DNA from: Legionella gresilensis
GTDB lineage: Bacteria; Pseudomonadota; Gammaproteobacteria; Legionellales; Legionellaceae
Length of the DNA stretch: 64,000 nt
Direction of reading: 5' to 3'
Assembly (NCBI RefSeq): GCF_900639865.1
Contig: NZ_CAAAHX010000001.1
Span: forward strand, 62,001-126,000
The notes under the pieces were generated by a model that worked only from the letters and a program-made list of their open reading frames with translations, ran no database searches and was not told the DNA's origin. Made by a program: the position numbers and the translations under genes. Below, piece by piece: positions 18,574-27,957 of the stretch. Within the stretch, counting starts at the first letter, position 1. Every line of letters begins with the position of its first letter.

Positions 18574-19625
18574 AACGCTTTACCAATATTTCGTAAAGCT
18601 AACCCGCATGCAATCATTAATAATGGGGTATCACTATTAACATACTCCGCATTTAACTTTCTACTCAAAGTCAGAGAAGAGAAAGGATTCGCTTTTAAAG
18701 TCGTTATCTTTATTTCCTCTTCTATTTTTTTTTCAATATGCGGTATTTTAGCCACGCCACCAGTCAATAGAATTTGATCAACAGTTGAGTAATTACTGGT
18801 TGAATAAAAAAACTGTAATGCTCTTTTTACATGAAGTATGAATGTTTCTAGAAAAGGATTAATAATTTCTTCCTGATAGTCTGCTGGCACTTGTGATTGG
18901 GTTACTAACTGCAGCGCTTCCTCATGAGAAAGATGATAATGATGCTTGATGGCCTCAATTAGCTGAGTACCACCAAATTCTTCTTCTCGAGTAAAAATAA
19001 TTTCATTATTTTTTAAAACGAACAAATTAGCAAATAAAGAGCCAATATCAACGACTGCTGTAATTTTATTCTCAACAAGTCCCCCTGCATTACATGCTCT
19101 TTCAATTGCAAAAGATTCAACATCCATGATTTTGACTTGTAATCCGGCTTTGGTTGCTGCCTCAACCCGATTAATGACATTTTCTGAACGTGATGCAACC
19201 ACAAGCACATCAACTAGCGTTGTATTTCTAGCTGAAGGACCTATAATTTCGAAATCTATATTTACCTCTTCAATCGGGAATGGAATAAACTTATCAGCTT
19301 CCATAATTACCAGCTCTTCAATCTCAGAATTATTCAGTCCTTCGTTGACTTGAATAACTTTACTTATGACTAATGAATCGGGTAAAGACAAAACAGCTAG
19401 CTTAGCTTTTAAGCGGTTACGATTGATAATATCTTGTATAGTTCGCCCAACAGCATCAATATCCTTAATGGCGTGCCCTTCCATTGTATTAGGCGGTAAA
19501 GGCTGGTAACCATAACCTTCAACTATACGATGGCCTTCCTTTCCTGACATTTCAACAACTTTAATAGCCGTTGAGCTAATATCTATTCCTAAGATAGGAG
19601 GGCATTTAGAACTAAGATTAAACAC
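18570..19625 (-). CDS. pilM: Type IV pilus actin-like protein PilM
   Basis: An actin-like cytoplasmic ATPase that binds the PilN tail. Motifs: ILGIDISSTAIKVVE (phosphate 1), TAVVDIGSLFANLFVL (phosphate 2) and LLTGGVAKIPHIEKKI (adenosine region). The frame is open from ATG 19655, but I choose GTG 19625. It lies eight bases after a strong GGAGG and yields MFNLSSKCPPILGIDISSTA, the usual PilM N-terminus, about 351 aa. The upstream ATGs lack ribosome sites. First gene of pilMNOPQ. Confidence 0.93.
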   Translation of the reverse strand: MFNLSSKCPPILGIDISSTAIKVVEMSGKEGHRIVEGYGYQPLPPNTMEGHAIKDIDAVGRTIQDIINRNRLKAKLAVLSLPDSLVISKVIQVNEGLNNSEIEELVIMEADKFIPFPIEEVNIDFEIIGPSARNTTLVDVLVVASRSENVINRVEAATKAGLQVKIMDVESFAIERACNAGGLVENKITAVVDIGSLFANLFVLKNNEIIFTREEEFGGTQLIEAIKHHYHLSHEEALQLVTQSQVPADYQEEIINPFLETFILHVKRALQFFYSTSNYSTVDQILLTGGVAKIPHIEKKIEEEIKITTLKANPFSSLTLSRKLNAEYVNSDTPLLMIACGLALRNIGKAL

Positions 19626-19873
19626 TGACCCCACCTCCATATGTATATATAGCATGCTAGCTTATGCGGTATAAAAAAGAAATCCTTATGAGGCAATTAC
19701 TAAATTAATGCTTTGATTACCTATAATTATAAACTTAAATAAATTTAGAAATTTAATAATCACATAAATTATTAAGTTTTTAAACTGTTCAAGGCTTGCT
19801 CTCTCCGTTTGTATTAAATATAGTGTGTAAACAAGAGGAGAGAACCCTTGTAACTACGTAAAGGAGCTATTAT
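19626..19873. other. Divergent promoter region, pilM / coiled-coil gene
   Basis: AT-rich region between divergent genes. A strong AAGGAG at 19861-19866 serves the rightward gene. TATATATA near 19645 could be the pilM -10 region. No other structure seen. Confidence 0.35.
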
Positions 19874-20875
19874 ATGTCACGTTTACAAGAATTTATAACC
19901 AAATTAGGCCGAGTAATTATACATTATGCTGAGACACAAAGTTCAAAAACTTATGATACAAAGGAAATATTAGCCAAACCTCATAAGGAATTAGTAGAGA
20001 AATTAACTAGCATTCTCAATGAAGATATTAAATATGAATCTAGGCGCTCTTGTCTAAATTATTTTATTTACGTAATTAATGAGGTAAAACCCCTTGTCGA
20101 AAAAGATACACCTTTAATAGAATCAGAAATATTATTAATTAAAGAAATTTTACAAAAATTTTTACTTACACTTTTTGATTTATTAGATATCACTCAAAGC
20201 ACTGAAGTAAAATTAAAATATAATAATATCGAAGAAGGCGCAAAACGCTTTATTAGCAGAAATTGGTCTTTTTCATTTAACTCTGAAAAAGTTTTGTCTG
20301 AAATGGGAAAGACGGTAACTAATTATCTTGTGAATAATATTAGTGCTAAGACAAGTAATGAAGTTGCTTTATATATTGAAACAATTATCAATGAGCATCA
20401 AAATATTTTACTTGTCCCTCTTTTAAAGCAGCAATTTCAACTGCTTTGTCAAGACAAGAATGTATTGGCTCAAAATTTAAACAATGCGCTAGAAGCTAAC
20501 AAAGAACTAGAACAAGCATTAGCTGTAGAAAAAGAAAAAAGTGGAGAAGTAATTTCTGAATTAAAAAATAACTTTGAAACCCAAAGTACTATGCTAAAGA
20601 GTGCTCAAGATGAAATTAGTCTTCTCCAAAATAAGCAGAATGAATATAAAAATACAATTGCAAGGCTTGAAAGGGAAAATCATCAATTAAGGGCAACAAC
20701 TCCGACTCCCCCTATTATAGGCGGGCGCTCAGCTCTTTATCCTTCTCTAAGCTTCTTTCCGACAACGCCAGGAATTTTTGGCCGTCTAGCTTTAAACAAC
20801 ACTCTGCAAGACACTAATGATACTATTCCATCAACACTATCACCAAGTCCAACCAATATGAATAATGTTGAATAA
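19874..20875 (+). CDS. Hypothetical coiled-coil protein
   Basis: A 333-aa protein I do not recognise. The first 190 residues are helical and soluble. Residues about 200-275 form a strong coiled coil (LNNALEANKELEQALAVEKE). The tail is Pro/Thr/Ser/Asn-rich and probably disordered. No signal peptide or membrane helix. Good AAGGAG site seven bases before ATG. It lies between pilM and the PBP1A gene, two genes that are normally divergent neighbours, so it looks inserted. A cytoplasmic or secreted effector-like role is possible but unproven. Confidence 0.65.
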   Translation: MSRLQEFITKLGRVIIHYAETQSSKTYDTKEILAKPHKELVEKLTSILNEDIKYESRRSCLNYFIYVINEVKPLVEKDTPLIESEILLIKEILQKFLLTLFDLLDITQSTEVKLKYNNIEEGAKRFISRNWSFSFNSEKVLSEMGKTVTNYLVNNISAKTSNEVALYIETIINEHQNILLVPLLKQQFQLLCQDKNVLAQNLNNALEANKELEQALAVEKEKSGEVISELKNNFETQSTMLKSAQDEISLLQNKQNEYKNTIARLERENHQLRATTPTPPIIGGRSALYPSLSFFPTTPGIFGRLALNNTLQDTNDTIPSTLSPSPTNMNNVE

Positions 20876-20899
20876 TACTTAAACATTAATTTATATTCA

Positions 20900-20930
20900 G
20901 TAAGCCCTTATAGGGCTTACGCTTTATAAA
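20900..20930 (+). terminator. Probable terminator of coiled-coil gene
   Basis: Hairpin with perfect arms GTAAGCCC and GGGCTTAC (20900-20907, 20913-20920), loop TTATA, followed by the T-containing GCTTTATAAAATT. It lies 25 nt after the stop codon. Confidence 0.65.
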
Positions 20931-21075
20931 ATTAATAAGCGCTAGTGAACTCTAAGGTCTTTACTAAATTTAATTAAATTTTCACTAATAATGAATAGTA
21001 TCGTTCGCCAAGTGGTATAAAATAGCGCTATAATCGCAAATTCAATATAATTGTACAAAATTACACTAATCTAAT

Positions 21076-23442
21076 ATGAAAAAAGCGATTTACTTCTGGC
21101 GTAAAGGTTTATGGACTCTTTTAAGCCTATTTTTCCTAATTACTATTGGAATAAGCTTTCTTTATTTATATCTAGCAAGCCAATTACCTGACGTTGAATC
21201 TCTTAATACTGTGCATTTACAAGTTCCTTTGCGCATTTACACTCAAGATGGGAAATTGATTCAAGAGTATGGCGAGAAAAAGCGTATCCCCGTAACTTAT
21301 GAAGAAATTCCTAAAATGCTTATTTACGCTCTACTTGCTACTGAAGATCAACGTTTCTTTGAGCACTCAGGCGTTGATATCTTTGGTCTAGGACGCGCTA
21401 CCTTAAAAATGCTTAAAACGGGGACTAAAGCGGAAGGTGGTAGTACTATCACCATGCAGGTGGCACGAAACTTCTTTCTAAGTCGCAAAAAAACGTTTTT
21501 ACGTAAATTTAATGAAATTTTGTTAGCCATTAAAATCGATCGAGAGTTAAGTAAAGAAAAAATTTTAGAGCTTTATCTAAATAAAATTTATTTAGGAAAC
21601 CGTGCTTATGGTGTAGGCGCTGCTGCTAATGTTTATTATGGCAAGCCATTAAAGGATTTAAATTTAGCCGAACTAGCAATGATTGCAGGGTTGCCACAAG
21701 CTCCTTCTACGCAAAATCCTATTGTCAATCCAGCTGCAGCCCGGAAAAGACGTGATCATGTTTTAGAGCGTTTATTTGAAGAAAAGTACATTACTGAAGC
21801 ACAATACAAGGAAGCTCTTAGTCAACCTATTACAGCTAAATATCATGGCGCTAAAGTGGAAGTACCTGCCCCTTATGTTGCTGAGATGATTCGCCAATCT
21901 CTTTATAATCACTTTGGCCCTGCTGCTTATACAAAGGGATATAATGTTTATACAACAATCAAAGGGGCCTATCAGCTAACCGCTAATCAAACTGTAGCTG
22001 AAAATTTACTTAGTTATGATCGTCGTCATGGCTATCGAGGCCCTGTTAGTAATATTGATATACAAGGCAAACCAAAAGAATCATTAAATAAATATCTTCT
22101 CCATTATCCTGCTTTTAATGGCCTAGAACCTGCTATCATTTTAAATATTGATAATCAGGAGGCACAAGGGTTAACTCGGTTTAATGAAGAATTTACTTTA
22201 AAGTGGTCTGGTATGTCTTGGGCAAGACCTGCACTTAGAAAGGGCTGGGTTGGCAAGCAACCTACTTATGCTAAACAAATTCTTAAAGTAGGTGATATTG
22301 TTTATGTAAGAAAACAACAAGATGAATGGGTTTTAAGTCAAGTCCCCGAAATTGAAGCAGCTTTAATCGCTTTAAATCCCAATGATGGTGCGCTTTTAGC
22401 TCTAGTTGGTGGCTTTAATTTTGATAAAAGTAAATTTAACCGTGCTACTCAATCTAATAGACAACCAGGCTCAAGCTTCAAACCATTTATTTATGCCGCA
22501 GCCTTAGATAAGGGTTATACATTAGCAACCTTAGTTAACGATGCTCCTATTGTTGTTGAAGATCCTAGTCAACCAGATTTATGGCGACCACATAATGATA
22601 CGTTAACTTTTAACGGCCCAACACGGCTTAAAGAAGCACTTGTACGTTCACGGAATATGGTTTCCATACGCGTATTAGATGATTTAGGCCTTAATTATGC
22701 TATTGACTATGTTTCTCGCTTTGGTTTCCATAAAGAAAATCTTCCTAGAGGACTATCTTTAGCACTTGGTAGCTTATCTATAAGTCCTATGGAATTAACT
22801 ACAGCTTATGCTGTCTTTGCTAATGGTGGTTATAAAATTGAGCCCTATTTAATTGATCATATCACTGATAACGAAGGCGAGATTCTGCTACAAGCAAAAC
22901 CTGCTAAAGTTTGCCAACAAGATTGCGAACAAAATGCTACGTCTGACTCTTCATCGCAAGCACCTCGAGTAATTCCTGCCGATACAGCATTTCTTATGAC
23001 TTCAGCTTTAAAAGGTGTTGTGCAACATGGTACAGCGCATGCTGCAAATATTCTTGACCGCCAAGATTTAGCTGGAAAAACAGGTACAACAAATGATCAA
23101 GTTGATGCTTGGTTTGCTGGATTTACTCCAGATTTAGTTGTAACAACTTGGGTTGGTTATGATGCTCCTCACTCACTTCATGAATATGCAGCTAGTATCG
23201 CTTTACCTATGTGGATAGACTTCATGAAAGTTGCTTTACAAGACATACCAGAACGCGCACTTCCACAACCCAAGAATATTGTTGCTGTCCGCATTGATCC
23301 TCAAACAGGATTATTAGCCAGACAAAATCAAAATAATAGTATTGTTGAGTATTTTCGAGAACAAGATGTACCTAGTGAAGAAGGTGTAGCAAATACGTCA
23401 AGTTTTGCTACATCCCAAGAAGAACAAAAAGAAGTTTTTTAA
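21076..23442 (+). CDS. mrcA: Penicillin-binding protein 1A (bifunctional)
   Basis: A 788-aa class A PBP that both polymerises glycan and crosslinks peptides. One N-terminal TM (about 12-35). Glycosyltransferase family 51 motifs are ATEDQRFFEHSGVD and EGGSTITMQVARNFFLS (catalytic Glu in ATEDQRF). An OB-like insert follows, then the transpeptidase domain with SSFK (RQPGSSFKPFIYAAA), SRN (VRSRNMVSIR) and KTGT (LAGKTGTTND). Length is normal for PonA/MrcA. It usually lies divergently beside pilM; here one gene separates them. No ribosome site is obvious. Confidence 0.96.
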   Translation: MKKAIYFWRKGLWTLLSLFFLITIGISFLYLYLASQLPDVESLNTVHLQVPLRIYTQDGKLIQEYGEKKRIPVTYEEIPKMLIYALLATEDQRFFEHSGVDIFGLGRATLKMLKTGTKAEGGSTITMQVARNFFLSRKKTFLRKFNEILLAIKIDRELSKEKILELYLNKIYLGNRAYGVGAAANVYYGKPLKDLNLAELAMIAGLPQAPSTQNPIVNPAAARKRRDHVLERLFEEKYITEAQYKEALSQPITAKYHGAKVEVPAPYVAEMIRQSLYNHFGPAAYTKGYNVYTTIKGAYQLTANQTVAENLLSYDRRHGYRGPVSNIDIQGKPKESLNKYLLHYPAFNGLEPAIILNIDNQEAQGLTRFNEEFTLKWSGMSWARPALRKGWVGKQPTYAKQILKVGDIVYVRKQQDEWVLSQVPEIEAALIALNPNDGALLALVGGFNFDKSKFNRATQSNRQPGSSFKPFIYAAALDKGYTLATLVNDAPIVVEDPSQPDLWRPHNDTLTFNGPTRLKEALVRSRNMVSIRVLDDLGLNYAIDYVSRFGFHKENLPRGLSLALGSLSISPMELTTAYAVFANGGYKIEPYLIDHITDNEGEILLQAKPAKVCQQDCEQNATSDSSSQAPRVIPADTAFLMTSALKGVVQHGTAHAANILDRQDLAGKTGTTNDQVDAWFAGFTPDLVVTTWVGYDAPHSLHEYAASIALPMWIDFMKVALQDIPERALPQPKNIVAVRIDPQTGLLARQNQNNSIVEYFREQDVPSEEGVANTSSFATSQEEQKEVF

Positions 23443-23496
23443 TATATCAGCAGTTCCTTTGGTTATTGGCTGCTAAATACCTTAACCCTGTAATCT

Positions 23497-23534
23497 TAGA
23501 GAAATTAAGAAAAAATGATAACTTAATTTCTCTA
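23497..23534. terminator. Hairpin between convergent genes
   Basis: Perfect 13-bp inverted repeat TAGAGAAATTAAG / CTTAATTTCTCTA (23497-23509 and 23522-23534), centred between the PBP1A gene and the convergent outer membrane protein gene. Most likely a bidirectional terminator; T-tracts are weak. Confidence 0.6.
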
Positions 23535-23548
23535 TAAATAATTATCGT

Positions 23549-24358
23549 TTAAACATAATCAAAATGATAAGCAATAGAAGCCATTACTTCATTTAAAAGA
23601 AAATGTTTCGCTTTAAAAGGATTAATTGTGAAAACACTACCCGTCACGGCATCATTAGCTATCCTCTTAGTGCGCAACTCACCTGCATCAACAAAGCGGT
23701 AGCCAAGCCCAATACTAAGGTTATTAGTAAAGAAGTAGTCAGCGCCAACACCTGCATCCCAAGCAAAACTAGTTTCTGAGTCGCCATGTATAAATGTGTC
23801 ATAAGATAGCTCAGTTCCATTAAATGGAATTTCTACATTCCGTAAAGTTTTTATCTTATTATAAGCCACACCAACGCCACCTTTGACATAAGGTACAAAG
23901 CCACCCCAATTTACAGCAGGCTTAAGAATCATATCAAACAAGAACGTTTGGATTTTAATACCACGTGCTTCGTAACGATCTTGAAGAAAATAATTAGGAT
24001 TTTCTACATCAAGGCCATAAGCGGCATGTAAATCATAATTATAACCACTACGATAATCCCAGGTAAATTGGAACGCTAAATTTGGATTGAATGTATAACC
24101 AGCGAATAAACCACCAAATCCTCCAACACCTAAATCACGTGACCAATCGCTATTGTCTGGCGCAAGTACAGTTAAACGACGCGACCCACTAAAAATCGGC
24201 TGAAAATGCGTATTGACAGAAATAGAACCACCACCTTCAGCACCGACATAAAATCTTGGTGCAAGAGGAGAAATATCTCCCATTGTGCCAGCCGCAGCTA
24301 ATCCGCTACCGCAGCATAGAGTTGCTGCAACCATTGTTTTCCATTTCATATTTTTCAT
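23549..24358 (-). CDS. Outer membrane beta-barrel protein
   Basis: A 269-aa protein with a signal peptide (MKNMKWKTMVAATLCCGSGLAAA). The rest has alternating aromatic/hydrophobic strands typical of an OmpA/OmpW-like eight-stranded porin fold (RFYVGAEGGGSISV, FGGLFAGYTFNPNLAFQFTW, FVPYVKGGVGVAYNKI, TNNLSIGLGYRFVDAGEL, MASIAYHFDYV). A C-terminal barrel strand ends the protein, with no peptidoglycan-binding domain. Function unknown; Legionella has a family of such surface proteins. Single gene. Confidence 0.8.
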   Translation of the reverse strand: MKNMKWKTMVAATLCCGSGLAAAGTMGDISPLAPRFYVGAEGGGSISVNTHFQPIFSGSRRLTVLAPDNSDWSRDLGVGGFGGLFAGYTFNPNLAFQFTWDYRSGYNYDLHAAYGLDVENPNYFLQDRYEARGIKIQTFLFDMILKPAVNWGGFVPYVKGGVGVAYNKIKTLRNVEIPFNGTELSYDTFIHGDSETSFAWDAGVGADYFFTNNLSIGLGYRFVDAGELRTKRIANDAVTGSVFTINPFKAKHFLLNEVMASIAYHFDYV

Positions 24359-24779
24359 TCTCCTTCATGAAATCATGACAAAATTTTAAATTAACTTGTA
24401 GTAATTTTCTTTATACCTTTAAAGGTTCTATGGACATGGGTTATCTCTGTAAATTTAATTCGTTAAGTTTTGTAATAGATTTTGAAAAATACTGTGGATA
24501 AGTAGACTCCAAATTTTTAACGTTAGTCTATATGCGATAAAACTTGTTAACGCCTTAAAGCGCTTTGGTTTTGTTGCAGGGATAAATTTCAGAGCTGATT
24601 ACAACCAAACTACCCCCTATCATCCACGCGCTGGCGGGAATTCATTCATTAATTAGTACAAAACTAAATTCTATATGGATTCCCGCCTGCGCGGGAATGA
24701 CATTGCTTCATATAGAAAAAGACATCTATTATGTATACAATAATACTAAGCGCTTCGGACTATTTAAGGCAAACTCAAA
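24359..24779. other. Intergenic region with palindromic repeats
   Basis: 421 nt between the outer membrane protein gene and the end of ald, both leftward. It holds a REP-like cluster (24629-24717, listed separately) and presumably the outer membrane protein promoter just upstream of 24358. No coding frame. Confidence 0.5.
24629..24717. repeat. REP-like inverted repeat cluster
   Basis: A GATTCCCGCCTGCGCGGGAA palindrome (24678-24697) sits inside a larger inverted repeat with arms TTCTATATG (24669-24677) and CATATAGAA (24709-24717). A related half-element GGCGGGAATTCATTC occurs at about 24633-24647 in the opposite sense. Such GC-rich palindromes in AT-rich DNA are typical dispersed intergenic repeats, and this one could also terminate ald transcription. 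Confidence 0.65.
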
Positions 24780-25898
24780 TTAACTATTCAAAGCATTAAT
24801 AGCTGGAATATATTCAAAGCCTAGGTCTAATGCAACTGCTTCATAAGTAATCATTCCCTTATGAACATTTAAGCCATTTAATAAATGTGGGTCTTGCAAT
24901 AAAGCAGGTTTAATTCCCTTAGTTACTAAACTCATAACAAATGGCAATGTCGCATTATTCAAAGCAAAGGTTGATGTACGCGGTACTGCACCTGGCATAT
25001 TAGCGACACAGTAATGGACAACATTATCAACAACATAGGTTGGATCTTGATGAGTAGTTGGGCGACTTGTCTCAAAGCATCCCCCTTGATCGATAGCCAC
25101 ATCGACCACAACTGAACCAGGACGCATGGTTTTTAACATGGCTCTCGTCACTAACTTCGGTGCAGCGGCTCCGTGTACAAGCACAGCACCTATCACTAAA
25201 TCAGCAGTTGCTATGTATTGTTCTAATGCATCAGAGGTAGCATAAATAGTATTTAATTTAGCACCGAATTGAAAATCTAATTCACGTAAGCGAGGCAAGA
25301 ATTTATCTAAAACAATCACCCGCGCTTCCATACCCATAGCCATACGTACAGCATTAGTACCAACAACGCCGCCACCAATGACTACAACATTAGCGGCCGC
25401 TACACCAGGCACGCCACCTAGCAAAACGCCACTTCCGCCCTGAGCCATTTCAAGGCAATGTGCTCCCGCTTGAATTGACATACGCCCGGCAACTTGCGAC
25501 ATAGGGGTTAACAAAGGTAGGCCGCCATCATTTTGTGTTACAGTTTCATAAGCGATAGCAGTAACACCTGACTCTTTTAGTAGGCGTGCTTGATGTGGAT
25601 CAGGTGCTAAATGTAGATAAGTGAATATGGTTTGACCTTCTCTTAAACGCTTACATTCAATAGGTTGAGGTTCTTTTACTTTAATAATTAAATCTGCTTT
25701 AGCAAAAACCTCATCAGCCGTATCAACAATCTCTGCTCCTGCTATTTGATATTCTTCATCACAAATACCAATCCCTAAGCCAGCGCCTTTCTCAACAAAA
25801 ACCGAACTTCCAGCTCGAACAATTTCCCTAACACTTGCAGGAACTAAACCTACTCTATTTTCTTGAGGTTTAATTTCTTTAGGTATACCAACGATCAT
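24780..25898 (-). CDS. ald: Alanine dehydrogenase
   Basis: A 372-aa enzyme that interconverts L-alanine and pyruvate plus ammonia with NAD. The start [20 protein letters not shown], the Lys of [11 protein letters not shown], the NAD-binding [19 protein letters not shown] and [21 protein letters not shown] are all family signatures, and length is normal. It follows etfA by 8 nt, with its AGGAG overlapping the etfA stop, so it is co-transcribed with etfBA. This fits amino-acid-based carbon use. Confidence 0.97.
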   Translation of the reverse strand: MIVGIPKEIKPQENRVGLVPASVREIVRAGSSVFVEKGAGLGIGICDEEYQIAGAEIVDTADEVFAKADLIIKVKEPQPIECKRLREGQTIFTYLHLAPDPHQARLLKESGVTAIAYETVTQNDGGLPLLTPMSQVAGRMSIQAGAHCLEMAQGGSGVLLGGVPGVAAANVVVIGGGVVGTNAVRMAMGMEARVIVLDKFLPRLRELDFQFGAKLNTIYATSDALEQYIATADLVIGAVLVHGAAAPKLVTRAMLKTMRPGSVVVDVAIDQGGCFETSRPTTHQDPTYVVDNVVHYCVANMPGAVPRTSTFALNNATLPFVMSLVTKGIKPALLQDPHLLNGLNVHKGMITYEAVALDLGFEYIPAINALNS

Positions 25899-25906
25899 AA
25901 TATCTC

Positions 25907-26845
25907 CTAAGATTGCTTCAATTGTTCTATTAGTTCTGGAACTAATTCAAATAAATCGCCGACTAAACCGTAGGTGGCAATTTGAAAGATAGGAGCATCA
26001 GGATCTTTGTTAATGGCAACAATAATTTTTGAATCCTTCATACCAGCTAAGTGTTGTACTGCTCCCGAAATCCCTATCGCAATATAGAGCTCCGGTGCAA
26101 CAATTTTACCTGTTTGCCCAACTTGGCAATCATTAAGAATATATCCTGCATCAACAGCCGCCCTTGATGCACCTACAGCAGCGCCTAAAGCATCTGCTAA
26201 TTCTTCAATAAGCTTAAATTTTTCCGCGCTTTGTAAACCACGTCCTCCTGAAACAATAATTTTAGCACTTGATAAATCAGGTCGCACTGAACGACTTAAT
26301 TCCTGTTTAATAAAGGTTGTGTTTTTGTCAAAAATTACATTATCTATTGTTTCAATACAGCAAGGTGTCTGGCTTGCTAGCGTGCTTGAAAAAGCAGTTG
26401 TGCGAATGGTCAACACTTTTTTATTATCAAGAACTTTAACTGTTTCAATTGCATTACCAGCATAAATAGGATGCTCAAATGTCTCAGAATCAATGATTCG
26501 AATAACATCTGAAACCTGAGCTACCTCTAATTTTGCTGCAACACGCGGCATTATATTTTTACCAAATGTTGTTGAAGGGGCCAAAATAAATGCATAATCT
26601 TTAACAATTGCTGTAATAAGTTGACTCGTATTTTCTGCTAAATGATGTTGGTAAGCTTCGTTGTCTATCAATAAAACCATGCCCGCGCCCACTAAAGCGG
26701 CTGCTTCTTCTGCTACTTGCTTACACTGATATCCTACCACTAAGAGTGTTGGATGCTCGTCTAGTTTTAATGCAGCCGAGAAAGTACTGCGGGTAGATGC
26801 ATGCATTTTTTGATTATCATGTTCAACAATTACTAAAGCACTCAT
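25907..26845 (-). CDS. etfA: Electron transfer flavoprotein alpha subunit
   Basis: A 312-aa EtfA. The C-terminal FAD-binding signature is clear: [51 protein letters not shown] and [20 protein letters not shown]. With EtfB it carries electrons from acyl-CoA dehydrogenases to the quinone pool. It follows etfB by 12 nt and precedes ald. Confidence 0.97.
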   Translation of the reverse strand: MSALVIVEHDNQKMHASTRSTFSAALKLDEHPTLLVVGYQCKQVAEEAAALVGAGMVLLIDNEAYQHHLAENTSQLITAIVKDYAFILAPSTTFGKNIMPRVAAKLEVAQVSDVIRIIDSETFEHPIYAGNAIETVKVLDNKKVLTIRTTAFSSTLASQTPCCIETIDNVIFDKNTTFIKQELSRSVRPDLSSAKIIVSGGRGLQSAEKFKLIEELADALGAAVGASRAAVDAGYILNDCQVGQTGKIVAPELYIAIGISGAVQHLAGMKDSKIIVAINKDPDAPIFQIATYGLVGDLFELVPELIEQLKQS

Positions 26846-26857
26846 TATTTCTCCTTA

Positions 26858-27604
26858 TCAAAGCACTTTGGCCTCATTTAATTTTTCAACAAGTGACTTA
26901 ACTGAATCAAGTATGACACCAGCTGAACGTGCAGAAGGAGGCTTTACTGAAAGTACTTGAACATGCTCGTGTAAATTAAGTTGTAAACTTTCTATAGATA
27001 GAATCTCCAGTGGTTTACGTTTTGCTTTCATAATATTAGGTAAACTAGCATAGCGAGGTTCATTCAAGCGTAAATCTGTACTAACAACCGCCGGTAGTGT
27101 TAAAGCAAGCGTTTCTAAACCACCATCAATTTCACGTGTAACCTGCAAGGAGGTACCGTCAATTTCTAGCTTAGATGCATAGGTTGCCTGTGGCCAGTCA
27201 AGTAGCGCTGCCAACATCTGAGGCGTTTGATTGTTATCGCCATCAATCGTTTGTTTACCCATAAGTATTAAACTTGGCTGCTCTTGCGCTACAATTTTTT
27301 GTAAAATCTTTGCAATATTTAAACTACAGTAATGCTTTTCACTCTTTACTAAAATAGCACTGTCTGCGCCTAAAGCGAGTGCGTGTCGCAGTGTTTCTTG
27401 CGTCGAATCACTTCCGACTGTAACAGCAACAACCTCAGAGGCAATATTTTTTTCTTTTAAACGAACTGCCTCTTCAAGCGCGATCTCATCGAAAGGGTTC
27501 ATAGACATCTTTACGTTTTGTGTTTCAACCCCCATGTGATCTGGTGTAATCCTTATCTTGACGTAGGGATCAATAACACGTTTTACTGCAACAAGTATTT
27601 TCAT
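26858..27604 (-). CDS. etfB: Electron transfer flavoprotein beta subunit
   Basis: A 248-aa EtfB from ATG 27604, which follows a strong GAGGAAG and gives the standard N-terminus MKILVAVKRVIDPYVKIRI. The frame is open 20 codons farther upstream, but that part is not conserved. The AMP-binding region includes MNPFDEIALEEAVRLKE, ALALGADSAILV and LMGKQTIDGDNNQTPQMLA. First gene of etfB-etfA-ald. Confidence 0.96.
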   Translation of the reverse strand: MKILVAVKRVIDPYVKIRITPDHMGVETQNVKMSMNPFDEIALEEAVRLKEKNIASEVVAVTVGSDSTQETLRHALALGADSAILVKSEKHYCSLNIAKILQKIVAQEQPSLILMGKQTIDGDNNQTPQMLAALLDWPQATYASKLEIDGTSLQVTREIDGGLETLALTLPAVVSTDLRLNEPRYASLPNIMKAKRKPLEILSIESLQLNLHEHVQVLSVKPPSARSAGVILDSVKSLVEKLNEAKVL

Positions 27605-27698
27605 ACTTCCTCGCTGGAAATCCAAATCAACAAGCATCTTGCCAGAGGTATATATCCAATTCAAGGTTGGAAGTGATATTCATCATTAAATATTTATG

Positions 27699-27816
27699 GG
27701 ACTTACGAAAAACACCATTCTCTTCGTTAAAAAATAGGTTTACTCGCTCATTTAGTCTATCTAAACTCCCTCATTAAACCTATTTTTGCCTCGACCTTGA
27801 TATTTTTCGTAAGTCC
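27699..27816. mobile_element. MITE-like element with 14-bp terminal inverted repeats
   Basis: Perfect terminal repeats GGACTTACGAAAAA (27699-27712) and TTTTTCGTAAGTCC (27803-27816) bound a 118-bp non-coding unit. A second nested inverted repeat (AAAAATAGGTTTA and TAAACCTATTTTT, about 27732-27787) lies inside. Size, symmetry and lack of coding sequence fit a miniature inverted-repeat element; it can fold into one long hairpin. It lies in the region upstream of etfB and downstream of galU. Confidence 0.7.
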
Positions 27817-27957
27817 TAATTTTCTTGAATAATGATTAGAATTTACTTCGGTACTCATAATTTAAATATAGTTTAATTTAAAGCTATGTATTTGAGCAAA
27901 AGCAAAAAACCCGTATTTAAAATCATAATGATATTAATCATTTATTTATAGAGATTT

